Positions 1 to 7,412 of a stretch of DNA of 31,286 nt are shown one piece after another. The notes below the pieces were generated by a model that saw nothing but the letters and a program-made list of their open reading frames with translations, did no database searches and had not been told where the DNA came from. A program made the position numbers and the translations under genes. How positions within the stretch are numbered: the first letter of the stretch is position 1; the number at the start of each line of letters is the position of its first letter. The stretch covers positions 1-31,286 of the forward strand of contig JALNZD010000049.1 of assembly GCA_023229505.1 (NCBI GenBank), read 5' to 3'. This DNA comes from Bacteroidales bacterium. GTDB taxonomy: Bacteria > Bacteroidota > Bacteroidia > Bacteroidales > JAGOPY01.

Positions 1-1
1 C

Positions 2-265
2 TTCGGATTCCCGGTCGCCCGGGACACCCTTGCTTTCGGCTATAAGATTCCGGCCATTACGGCTCTTTTTGGACTTGGAGGCGTTTACCCCCGCACCATT
101 GAGATTTACTACATGCCCGGCACACCACTACTTTATCTGCTACGCAGAATTCGCCGTAGACGATCTGGTAGTGTAAAAGCCACGGTACAACTTAAACAAA
201 GAATACCTCGTAGAGGTTTAACTTACCATGGGTTTGTGAGTTTACTTAGTTATTTTACCGGATAG
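2..265 (+). CDS. Partial open frame at window edge, unknown
   Basis: An open frame of 87 codons enters from the left edge and stops at TAG 263-265. I do not recognise the product. It reads as a plausible protein at first (motifs such as GLGGVYPRTIEIYY), but from about residue 42 it runs through the 63-bp hairpin repeat at 126-188 and becomes an Arg-rich tail. The repeat probably altered the end of an older gene, or the frame is a chance reading of repeat-rich DNA. The rest of 266-392 is non-coding. Confidence 0.25.
   Translation, partial: FGFPVARDTLAFGYKIPAITALFGLGGVYPRTIEIYYMPGTPLLYLLRRIRRRRSGSVKATVQLKQRIPRRGLTYHGFVSLLSYFTG
126..188. repeat. 63-bp hairpin repeat, copy 1
   Basis: This 63-bp sequence recurs at 4810-4872 in the same orientation with three mismatches. 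The right arm GTAGTGTAAAAG is kept, but the left arm is only partly complementary (CACTAC), so the stem is weaker than in copy 2. The two copies flank the toxin-antitoxin, pseudogene and glycosyltransferase block. It is possibly a small non-autonomous element. Confidence 0.7.
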
Positions 266-318
266 TAGTGTTCTTAGCTTTATAATTTACACATTAAACC
301 TCTGGAATCGGTTTGCTT

Positions 319-345
319 ATTGCATTATAATTGCATCAATTGCCT
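319..345 (+). promoter_or_regulatory. Direct repeats upstream of Xre/ImmA gene
   Basis: ATTGCAT occurs at 319-325 and 330-336, and the related ATTGCCT at 339-345, about one helical turn apart. They lie 48-74 bases upstream of an Xre-domain gene. Such gene pairs are often autoregulated, so these are candidate operator half-sites. This is inference from position and repetition only. Confidence 0.3.
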
Positions 346-392
346 CAGAAAAAATGAAATTAATCGAATTTTAGTTAATTTTGGATTACCCT

Positions 393-1544
393 ATGAAAGA
401 TAATCAATGCATAAAAGTCAACCACCAGGTGCTCGTTTGGGCAAGGGAATCGCTTGCCATAACCCGAAACCAGGCATCTGAAAAAACGGAAATATCTCCT
501 AAAAGATTAGCCCAGTTAGAAGAAGGTGATAAGCCTCCATCAATTGATGAGTTGAAAGAATTTTCAAAGACATATAAAAGAACCATTGCAACACTTTTAT
601 TGTCAAATCCTCCTGCAGAAAAATCATTACCTAAGGATAGAAGAACCGTTGACTCTGCAGAATTGGACAATTTCCATGAAAAAACCATTATGGCAGTTCG
701 TAAAGCCCGTGCATTAGCTCTATCATTCATTGAATTGAAGCAGGAAATGAGTATTGAAATCCCATCTTTTAAATTTCCGGCTTCAATGAGTGAAGACGCA
801 AAGCAAGTTGCTTCCAGGCTGCGTCAGGAGTGGAAATTAGCTGAGATTAAGGAAATAAAAAACATCAATGATGCTTTAATGGCATATATTGAAAAAGTTG
901 AATCACTTGGAGTCATTATTTTTCAATTAAGTTTAACCCAGGATAAATTAAGAGGCTTTTCGATTACTAATGAAGTAGCGCCAATTATAGGGATTAAAGG
1001 AGGTGGCGAACCGCCAACGGCTAAAATATTTACACTTTTTCATGAAGTTGGTCACATTCTTTTAAACGAGGGAGGACTCTGCGATTTATCGGAAAAAACC
1101 AATCTCCAAATTGAAAAGTGGTGTAATGCCTTTGCAGCTGAAATGCTTATCCCTACTGCTGAACTTATAAAAATGAATTTGGTATTGGAGCAGCAACAAA
1201 GAGGTGAAAAAGTTTGGATGAAGAATACTTTAATTGAATTAGGTAATCATTTCCACGTTGGACCTTTGGCTATTTTGAGAAGTTTATTGGAAAATAATCT
1301 TACAACTCCCTCTTTTTACCAGGAAAAGCACCAGGCATGGAACAAACCGACCTTCGCTAGATCAAAAAATCCGGAAGGAAGAAATCCGGCCAAAGATACT
1401 ATCAAAGAAAAAGGCAGAACTTACATTTCGTTGGCGTTTTCTGCATTTGATAAGAATAGAATTGATCTTAAAGACCTATCAGATTATTTAGGTGTCAAAT
1501 TGTCTTATATCCCCAAAACACGTCAATTATTGAATTCCTATTAA
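393..1544 (+). CDS. Xre-family HTH + ImmA/IrrE metallopeptidase
   Basis: The 383-residue protein has an N-terminal Xre-type helix-turn-helix (about residues 12-70), a linker, then an ImmA/IrrE (COG2856) zinc peptidase domain. HEVGH lies at residues 217-221, and E250 in the NAFAAEM segment is the likely third ligand. Proteins of this build act as regulators or antitoxins, sometimes cleaving a repressor. The ATG at 393 is preferred; an in-frame TTG lies 12 bases upstream. The stop overlaps the next ATG by one base (TAATG), so the two genes are translationally coupled. Pairing with a DUF4411 PIN protein is a recurrent toxin-antitoxin-like arrangement. The family call is firm; the target is unknown. 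Confidence 0.88.
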   Translation: MKDNQCIKVNHQVLVWARESLAITRNQASEKTEISPKRLAQLEEGDKPPSIDELKEFSKTYKRTIATLLLSNPPAEKSLPKDRRTVDSAELDNFHEKTIMAVRKARALALSFIELKQEMSIEIPSFKFPASMSEDAKQVASRLRQEWKLAEIKEIKNINDALMAYIEKVESLGVIIFQLSLTQDKLRGFSITNEVAPIIGIKGGGEPPTAKIFTLFHEVGHILLNEGGLCDLSEKTNLQIEKWCNAFAAEMLIPTAELIKMNLVLEQQQRGEKVWMKNTLIELGNHFHVGPLAILRSLLENNLTTPSFYQEKHQAWNKPTFARSKNPEGRNPAKDTIKEKGRTYISLAFSAFDKNRIDLKDLSDYLGVKLSYIPKTRQLLNSY

Positions 1545-2068
1545 TGGAAATTGATTTCAGCCAGGGACATACCGTTTACTTAATTGATACAAGTGGTTTG
1601 ATAAAGCTTGAATCTACTTTTAAGCCTGAAAATCCGGTCTATGCAGCAGTATGGGAAGAAATTGAAGATTTGATCAAACAAGGGTTTTTCAAAACGATTG
1701 ATTTTGTGGAAATTGAAATTAATGAATATGAAGGAAAAGAAGAGTTTCTGAAAAAGTGGGTTAAAAAATGGAAAAGAATTTTTGTCGTTGAAACTGACGT
1801 GGAATCGTTTAATGCTGCAATCCCAATATGTGACCAGGAATATCAAACCGGATTTTTTAATGCAAAAAAGCAAGCTGAAGGAAAAGAGGAGGCTGATGCA
1901 TATCTTATAGGATATTGCATAGCTCATAATTGTGTTTTAATTACAAATGAAGGAAAAGATAAGTCAAATAAAATTCCTGCAGTGGCTAATAAAAATGGGG
2001 TCAAGTGTATTGATGTTGATGAGTTTTTAATGGAAAGAGGTCTAAAAATGGAACGTAAAAAGAAATAA
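1544..2068 (+). CDS. DUF4411 family PIN-domain protein (putative toxin)
   Basis: The 174-residue protein matches the PIN-like DUF4411 family. It opens with the PIN strand LIDTSGLIKL (acidic D15) and has later acidic positions in a VEIEINEY segment, an EEADAYLIGY helix and ITNEGKDK near the C-terminus, as expected of a metal-dependent RNase fold. By analogy with VapC-type PIN proteins it would cleave RNA and be held in check by its upstream partner. It starts one base inside the stop of the Xre/ImmA gene and ends in a Lys-rich tail. Assignment as the toxin of the pair is inferred from gene order and family, not shown. Confidence 0.8.
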   Translation: MEIDFSQGHTVYLIDTSGLIKLESTFKPENPVYAAVWEEIEDLIKQGFFKTIDFVEIEINEYEGKEEFLKKWVKKWKRIFVVETDVESFNAAIPICDQEYQTGFFNAKKQAEGKEEADAYLIGYCIAHNCVLITNEGKDKSNKIPAVANKNGVKCIDVDEFLMERGLKMERKKK

Positions 2069-2088
2069 GTCAACATATCTTACAAGTA

Positions 2089-2203
2089 ATTGCCAAAGCC
2101 CCACAAGTTGGCAGTTCCCAGTTCGCAGTTTCTGTTTCGCCGACCACCGACCGCCGACCGCTGACCGCCGACTGGGAACTGCGAACTGCGAACTGAAAAA
2201 TGC
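2089..2203. repeat. Degenerate 7-bp tandem array A
   Basis: Twelve consecutive heptamers occupy 2114-2197 without a phase slip, moving from GTTCCCA/GTTCGCA through GACCGCC/GACCGCT to AACTGCG. The outer units are complementary (CAGTTCGCAGTT with AACTGCGAACTG), so the array can fold into a long hairpin. From about 2089 the region is homologous to the leader of the intact gene at 4887-5013. Confidence 0.8.
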
Positions 2204-2211
2204 TATATCTG
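2204..2211 (+). promoter_or_regulatory. Damaged -7 element of pseudogene promoter
   Basis: TATATCTG here is the counterpart of TATATTTG at 4983-4990 in front of the intact paralogue. One T-to-C change breaks the Bacteroidetes TAnnTTTG consensus, in keeping with loss of function of the gene behind it. Confidence 0.4.
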
Positions 2212-2235
2212 TCAGTAAACTAATCCTCCCTCCAA

Positions 2236-2811
2236 ATGAAGCACTTTACTTTCCGCCTTACCATCCTATTCATTCTGCTGTCATTCTTCGCAGCCGGCCA
2301 ATCCGACACGATCAGCAAGCCGGTAAAAAAGGAAAAGATCAAAAAAGGCTGGACTTTCGGCGCATTGCCGGTCGTGGCCTATGATTCCGATATGGGCTTC
2401 CAGTATGGCGCCCTGGCCCAGTTCTTTGATTATGGGGATGGTACCATTTACCCGGAATACCGCCATACATTTTATGTAAAAGTGAGCCGTTTCACGAAAG
2501 GTTCAGGAGTCAACCAGCTTTTCTATGATTCCAAATACCTGATCCCGGGCCACATCCGCATAACGGCTGACTTGGATTACCTAACCGAGCGGGCACTTGA
2601 CTTTTACGGTATTAATGGCTACGAAGCCAATTACGAACCAGGCGTAACAGACAAGGAATCGGATGAAAGACAGCCACCGTTGACATTGAAAGGATGAACA
2701 AAGGCAAAAAAGAGAGTAAACAATTGCCCGACAGTACGAGTCTTCTTTATGATAAGTATGTGGAATATGGCCTGATCAGTGAGGAGGAGAAGGAAGGCGG
2801 AAGCCACCTCA
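2236..2811 (+). pseudogene. Truncated duplicate of outer-membrane barrel gene
   Basis: This is a decayed copy of the gene at 5014-6360, about 95% identical over shared stretches and including the leader. Two lesions are visible. A deletion of about 125 bp joins GGATGAA to AGACAGCC (equivalent to 5442-5566 of the intact gene) and shifts the frame, so the reading stops at 2697. Homology then ends at AGCCACCTCAT (2811), where the rest of the barrel is missing. The signal peptide and the first 140 or so residues still read cleanly. The adjoining glycosyltransferase and lipoprotein genes separate it from the intact copy. Confidence 0.85.
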
Positions 2812-2882
2812 TTGATAATAATGATCAATTATTGCAGTCTGCCTGCTTAAATTTTTAAAATTAGTAAGAAAATATTCTTTAA

Positions 2883-4547
2883 CTATTTTAAATCAAAGAC
2901 GCTAAGATTTTGATAATCTCCTATTTTGTGTTTTAAATAAGGTAATAAATAATCTTGTTTATTTAAAACGGAATCAATAATCAAAAATTGAACATCATTA
3001 TTCATGTAGTAATTCATTCTTTGGTCAAACGTCATATCTGCATAGCCAAAACCTGAAAAACCTTTTTGATCCATAAAATATAATGAAATATTTATACTGC
3101 GATCAGGCAGGCTTAAAACCTTATCTGTTCGTTCTATTCCCAAACTTCTAAGATATGGCGTTATCGTTTCATATGCTTTCAAATGATTAGCATAATCCCA
3201 ATGATACCAAGCCCAATAATCTACAGCATTTTTATCGACTACAAAGTTGGTTTTGACAATCCAATCACTTGTTGAATATTTCATCCTATTTATAACAGCT
3301 GTTTCATAAATTAAAAGTAAAACAGCACAAAATACAAATATCTTTAACGGTAACATCTTAAAAATTCTACTATAATTTCTTTTCAGCATTTCAAGCATAG
3401 CGATAAAGGGAAGCGGAATAAAAATCAAAAGATTTGTGAGATAATAATCATGAACTGTAAAGGCTTTATAGAAAAGAAGTATATATGATACTACACCCAA
3501 AAAAACTAAAACATTAATAAAAAATAAACATTTATTCATCTTTCGATAAAAGAAAAATAAAGTAATAAAAAGCGACAAAGTCAAGTAAAGTGCTTTTTTG
3601 TCGAAATAAGCAGGAACCAAGTCATTTATAAAACTTGACCAGATGCTTTTTCTCGTAATCAAATCTATATCCCAGATTGGATATAGGCCAGTTAAAAAAA
3701 TCCCGCTTATATTCTTTTGATTGTAATGAATTGCATAACTATACCAGACAAATAATACAAATAACACAATTAAATAGGGTATAAGGTTATACCAGCGATA
3801 TAACTGACCTTTTTCTTTTTTAGAGAAAAGAACTAAATAAATATGTATTGATAGAATGGCAATAAAAATAATTAAGGAACTTATTTTTATTAACCCGCCC
3901 AAAAGGAAAAATAGAAAAGACAAATAGTACCAACCTTTTTTTTGTTGATTAAGTCCTTTCCACAAAAAAAAGCTGCCTGTCAGAACAAAGCCAAATGCTG
4001 GAGCATCTGCTGTGAAATTATTGGAATAATAAACTAAAATGGGTGAAGTGAAAACCAGAAATGTGATTATAAATGACCAAAAAGAATCTGAAATTATAAT
4101 TTGAATAAGCTTATAAAGACAGAAGAGTCCTGAAAAAACAATCAAAATATTTATCAACCTGAAAATAAATTCATGATATCCAAAAACTTTCCAAAGTTGT
4201 GCTACAGAGTAATAAATTAAAGGGCATTCACTAACTGTCTTACCATCTTTTTCGCCGACCCAGTGAATAGCTGGTTCCAAAAAATTTCTATTTTCCATGT
4301 AATAATTCATCGTGATCGACAAACAATCAGCCTGCCTCCAGAGATGGGTAGAATAAGGCCGATGTGTTAGTATGTTGTGGTAGTTATATAAAAGAGATAT
4401 TGACAATAAGAGAATCACAAAAAAAATGTCGGCTTTATTTTTTTCTAAAAAATTTCTCATAAACGTTTTATTGTTACTGTTTAGAATTTTTTTTATCTTT
4501 TCTCCTTTATACGATAAATTGTCGACGGTAAATTTTATCTTTTTCAT
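2883..4547 (-). CDS. GT39-like membrane glycosyltransferase
   Basis: The 554-residue polytopic protein has about ten or more hydrophobic segments. After the first membrane segment (residues 40-57) comes a periplasmic loop with WRQAD at 70-74 and SECPLIYY at 106-113. That is the arrangement of acidic residues seen in ArnT/PMT-like GT-C glycosyltransferases (Dolichyl-P-Man mannosyltransferase superfamily). Such enzymes move a sugar from a polyprenyl-phosphate carrier to protein, lipid or glycan on the outer face of the inner membrane. Its acceptor cannot be read. A second Met at residue 30 could be the true start. It follows a small lipoprotein gene by 15 bases. The region is AT-rich compared with the redox operon, which fits acquisition by transfer. 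Confidence 0.75.
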   Translation of the reverse strand: MKKIKFTVDNLSYKGEKIKKILNSNNKTFMRNFLEKNKADIFFVILLLSISLLYNYHNILTHRPYSTHLWRQADCLSITMNYYMENRNFLEPAIHWVGEKDGKTVSECPLIYYSVAQLWKVFGYHEFIFRLINILIVFSGLFCLYKLIQIIISDSFWSFIITFLVFTSPILVYYSNNFTADAPAFGFVLTGSFFLWKGLNQQKKGWYYLSFLFFLLGGLIKISSLIIFIAILSIHIYLVLFSKKEKGQLYRWYNLIPYLIVLFVLFVWYSYAIHYNQKNISGIFLTGLYPIWDIDLITRKSIWSSFINDLVPAYFDKKALYLTLSLFITLFFFYRKMNKCLFFINVLVFLGVVSYILLFYKAFTVHDYYLTNLLIFIPLPFIAMLEMLKRNYSRIFKMLPLKIFVFCAVLLLIYETAVINRMKYSTSDWIVKTNFVVDKNAVDYWAWYHWDYANHLKAYETITPYLRSLGIERTDKVLSLPDRSINISLYFMDQKGFSGFGYADMTFDQRMNYYMNNDVQFLIIDSVLNKQDYLLPYLKHKIGDYQNLSVFDLK

Positions 4548-4562
4548 ATTTCAGGATTAAAA

Positions 4563-4772
4563 TTAGTCTTTTTTGTCTATTTTAATCGGTAGGATTTTTG
4601 GGATACTTACACCTAAGTAATTTTTAATATCAACGGAATCAGATTCAAGAAAGCTGATATTATCAATACCAATTCCGGGCTTAACAATAATTCTGTTATC
4701 AGGCTCCTGACAATTAGTCGATAAAAATCCAATAAAACAAAAACCTATCAAAATCCAAAATTTCATATCCAT
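4563..4772 (-). CDS. Small predicted lipoprotein
   Basis: A 69-residue protein with a short hydrophobic N-terminus ending in FLSTNCQEP, a loose lipobox with Cys 21 as the likely lipidated residue. The mature part of about 48 residues has no recognised domain. ATG codons at 4772 and 4766 are both possible. It lies 15 bases upstream of the glycosyltransferase gene and is probably co-transcribed. It could be the remnant of a longer protein, since it ends abruptly in a Lys/Asp tail. Confidence 0.5.
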   Translation of the reverse strand: MDMKFWILIGFCFIGFLSTNCQEPDNRIIVKPGIGIDNISFLESDSVDIKNYLGVSIPKILPIKIDKKD

Positions 4773-4803
4773 TACAGGGAATTTTTTCTAGTCGTACATT
4801 GCT

Positions 4804-4872
4804 CTTTTACACTACTTTATCTGCTACTCAGAATTCGCCGAAGGCGATCTGGTAGTGTAAAAGCCACGGTAC
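4804..4872. repeat. 63-bp hairpin repeat, copy 2
   Basis: The second copy (4810-4872) of the repeat at 126-188. Here the stem is complete: 4804-4815 (CTTTTACACTAC) is the perfect reverse complement of 4852-4863, with an inner CGCC-GAA-GGCG stem. As RNA it would form a stable two-tier hairpin. It may act as a terminator-like structure or be a small mobile element. The 4864-4927 stretch after it shows nothing else. Confidence 0.7.
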
Positions 4873-4927
4873 GTATTCCTATCGCATTACCAAAGCTCCA
4901 CAAGCCAACACAGACAGACAAAAATAA

Positions 4928-4976
4928 GTTGACAGTTGACAGTAGGCAGTCGGCGAACTGCGAACTGCGAACTGAA
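4928..4976. repeat. Degenerate 7-bp tandem array B
   Basis: Seven in-phase heptamers: GTTGACA twice, GTAGGCA, GTCGGCG, AACTGCG twice, AACTGAA. The array ends six bases before the candidate -7 element of the barrel gene, so it occupies the position of the -33 region. It shares its last four units with array A. Confidence 0.8.
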
Positions 4977-4982
4977 AAACCT

Positions 4983-4990
4983 TATATTTG
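4983..4990 (+). promoter_or_regulatory. Candidate Bacteroidetes -7 element
   Basis: TATATTTG matches TAnnTTTG and lies 23 bases upstream of the ATG at 5014. No TTTG -33 box is visible because the heptamer array fills that space. Confidence 0.45.
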
Positions 4991-5013
4991 TCAGTAAACT
5001 AATCCCGGACCAA

Positions 5014-6360
5014 ATGAACTACCTATCCATCCGCCTTACTATCCTTCTCCTTCTGATGTCGTTCTTCGCCGCCGCTCAGTCCGACACCATCAACAAGCCG
5101 GTTAAAAAGGAAAAAATCAAAAAAGGCTGGACTTTCGGCGCATTGCCGGTCGTGGCCTATGATTCCGATATGGGTTTTCAGTATGGCGCCCTGGCCCAGT
5201 TCTTTGATTATGGAGATGGAACCATTTACCCGGAATACCGCCATACATTTTATGTAGAAGTGAGCCGTTTCACCAAAGGTTCAGGGGTCAACCAGCTTTT
5301 CTATGATTCCAAATACCTGATCCCGGGCCACATCCGCATAACGGCTGATTTGGATTACCTCACCGAACGTGCCCTCGATTTTTATGGTTTTAACGGTTAC
5401 GAAGCCAATTATGAGCAAGGTGTAACAGACAAAGAATCGGATGAATACATCTCCCGTGTTTATTATAAGCACGAAAGAATGATGCTCCGTGCCATGGCCG
5501 ATTTCCAGGGAAGGATCATCGGCGAAAAATTCCGCTGGCTGGCCGGGTTGAACTATTTCAATATAAAGACAGCCACTGTTGACATTGAAAGGATGAACAA
5601 AGGCAAAAAAGAGAGTAAACAATTGCCCGATACGAGCCTTCTTTATGATGAATATGTGAAATATGGCCTGATCAGCGAGGAGGAGAAGGAAGGCGGAAGC
5701 CACCTCATCCTGAAACTGGGGCTTATTTATGATACAAGGGACAATGAAGCAGCCCCGAATAAAGGTATCTGGTCGGAATTACTGCTGATGGTGGCGCCTG
5801 AGTTCATGAGCAATACCTCCAGCGGGTTTACCATGCTTGCGGCAACGCATCGCCAGTTCTTCACCCTGGCTCCAAAAAAGCTGGTTCTGGCTTACCGTCT
5901 GAGTTACCAGGGGACGATAATGGGAAGAACGCCATTTTATATGCTGCCATACCTGTTCAGTTCCTTTGCACTGACTACCAAACCGGATGGACTGGGCGGC
6001 TCGCGGACCGTCCGGGGCGTCCTCAGAAACCGTGTGGTTGGAGATGGAACAGTTAATGGAAATATTGAATTGCGCTGGAAATTCTGGAAAACTTATCTTT
6101 TCAAGCAAAACTTCTATTTAGGGCTGACCGGTTTCTTTGATGCCGGTATGGTAGTCCAGGATCGCTTTGTCGATCAGGATGTGACAGATAATAAAACATT
6201 CTATTTCGACACTCAGCATGACCGTCCGCATTTCGGTACCGGTCTTGGACTAAGGGCCGCTTTGAACGAGAATTTCATCATCGCTGTTGATTACGGTTTT
6301 GCCCTGGATAAAAGAGACGGGACCAGCGGGTTGTACATCGGGATCAGTAATGTTTTCTAG
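5014..6360 (+). CDS. BamA/TamA-like outer-membrane beta-barrel protein
   Basis: The 448-residue protein resembles the C-terminal surface-antigen (D15/Omp85-type) barrel family. A signal peptide (LLLLMSFFAAAQ) comes first, then alternating amphipathic strands, and a C-terminus ending GLYIGISNVF with the aromatic last residue typical of outer-membrane barrels. It lacks the five POTRA domains of true BamA (only about 25 residues precede the barrel), so it is more likely a barrel transporter or surface antigen than the assembly factor. ATG 5014 is chosen because the signal peptide follows it directly; the frame is open for 26 codons upstream but through repeat DNA. The truncated paralogue is at 2236. 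Confidence 0.8.
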   Translation: MNYLSIRLTILLLLMSFFAAAQSDTINKPVKKEKIKKGWTFGALPVVAYDSDMGFQYGALAQFFDYGDGTIYPEYRHTFYVEVSRFTKGSGVNQLFYDSKYLIPGHIRITADLDYLTERALDFYGFNGYEANYEQGVTDKESDEYISRVYYKHERMMLRAMADFQGRIIGEKFRWLAGLNYFNIKTATVDIERMNKGKKESKQLPDTSLLYDEYVKYGLISEEEKEGGSHLILKLGLIYDTRDNEAAPNKGIWSELLLMVAPEFMSNTSSGFTMLAATHRQFFTLAPKKLVLAYRLSYQGTIMGRTPFYMLPYLFSSFALTTKPDGLGGSRTVRGVLRNRVVGDGTVNGNIELRWKFWKTYLFKQNFYLGLTGFFDAGMVVQDRFVDQDVTDNKTFYFDTQHDRPHFGTGLGLRAALNENFIIAVDYGFALDKRDGTSGLYIGISNVF

Positions 6361-6385
6361 TATAATGCGTTAAAAAAATTTTGCA

Positions 6386-6393
6386 TACCTTTG
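6386..6393 (+). promoter_or_regulatory. Candidate Bacteroidetes -7 element
   Basis: TACCTTTG, followed by C, matches the Bacteroidetes TAnnTTTG(C) -7 box 43 bases upstream of the TPR-protein ATG, after an AT-rich stretch. The -33 TTTG is not clear. Confidence 0.55.
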
Positions 6394-6436
6394 CAGCCCT
6401 TGTTTAATTCAAAAATCAAACTAAATCTATTTGAAA

Positions 6437-7390
6437 ATGAAAAGTAAAATAATCCTCGCGTCAGTTTTAATGCTAAGCATGGGATTAAGCTCATTCGCTC
6501 AGACATTAAATGAAGTGATTGAAACTTACAATAAAGCTGGGGCATATTTCAATGAAGGAAAATATGCTGATGCACTCAAAACCTACGAGCAAACCTTAAA
6601 GATTTGCACTCAAGTTGGAGATTCTGCTTTAGAATTTCAGATTAAAGTTGAGCAAACCATCCCACTAACTTATTACAATATAGGCAAGGGGTTTTTTGAT
6701 GCAAAAAATTATAAGGAGGCTATAACGAATTTCGAATTATCAATAAAATTTGCCGATAAAGTTGGGGACACTAAAACTACAGATAAATCACGCGCTTATT
6801 TAGCTGGAATATATATTTCATTCGGAAATAATGATTACAAAAACGATACGCTCGATGCGGCCATTGAAAAATTCAACATAGCGCTTTCCTATAAACCCGG
6901 GTATTATAAAGCTTATTACGGTTTAGGGCTGGTGTATAAAAAGCAGGAAAACCTTCCTTTGATGAAGGAATCACTGGATAAAGCAATATCAATGGCAGGA
7001 GATGATGCAAAAACGATTGGCAACGCCAAAGATGCGATGACTTCAGCTTACCAGAAAGCAGGTGCAGTTGCCCTTCAGGCAAGTAAGTACAGCGTTGCAG
7101 TGGAAAATCTCCTGGCCTCCCAGGTATATAACAATACGGAACCAAGAACTTATTTCTACCTGGCTATTGCCTATAATGGCCTCTCCAAATGGGATGATGC
7201 CATTGCAGCAGCTAACAAGGCCCTTGAGCTTCAGACCGAAGATAAATCCGATATTTATTTTGAACTGGGGAACGCCAATGAAAAGAAGGGCGATGCTGCT
7301 GCTGCCTGCGATAATTACAAAAAAGTTACTGCCGGAAATAATGTGGCTGCTGCGAAATACCAGATTGAGCAGGTGCTGAAATGCAAGTAA
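6437..7390 (+). CDS. Secreted TPR-repeat protein
   Basis: A 317-residue protein with a clear signal peptide (MKSKIILASVLMLSMGLSSFAQ, cleaved after the Ala of SFA), followed by tetratricopeptide repeats through most of its length. Units are visible at about 26-60, 70-105, 130-165, 170-200 and 225-285, with signatures such as AGAYFNEGKYADALKTYEQ and YYGLGLVYKKQENLP. It is probably a periplasmic scaffold that binds partner proteins; the partner cannot be inferred. ATG 6437 is chosen over the in-frame TTG at 6431. It has its own promoter and converges on the deiminase gene with 22 bases between stops. Confidence 0.8.
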   Translation: MKSKIILASVLMLSMGLSSFAQTLNEVIETYNKAGAYFNEGKYADALKTYEQTLKICTQVGDSALEFQIKVEQTIPLTYYNIGKGFFDAKNYKEAITNFELSIKFADKVGDTKTTDKSRAYLAGIYISFGNNDYKNDTLDAAIEKFNIALSYKPGYYKAYYGLGLVYKKQENLPLMKESLDKAISMAGDDAKTIGNAKDAMTSAYQKAGAVALQASKYSVAVENLLASQVYNNTEPRTYFYLAIAYNGLSKWDDAIAAANKALELQTEDKSDIYFELGNANEKKGDAAAACDNYKKVTAGNNVAAAKYQIEQVLKCK

Positions 7391-7412
7391 TAATAATGTT
7401 AAATTTTGAATT

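Noticed and set aside
376..383. TAATTTTG as the -7 box of the Xre/ImmA gene
   Set aside because: It matches TAnnTTTG but lies only nine bases before the ATG, which would leave almost no leader; the match may be chance in AT-rich DNA.
1..392. Group II intron or rRNA fragment at the left edge
   Set aside because: No domain V-like hairpin, reverse transcriptase motif or conserved rRNA segment could be recognised in this stretch.
5014..6360. True BamA assembly factor
   Set aside because: There is no room for POTRA domains before the barrel; only a general Omp85/surface-antigen-type barrel is supported.
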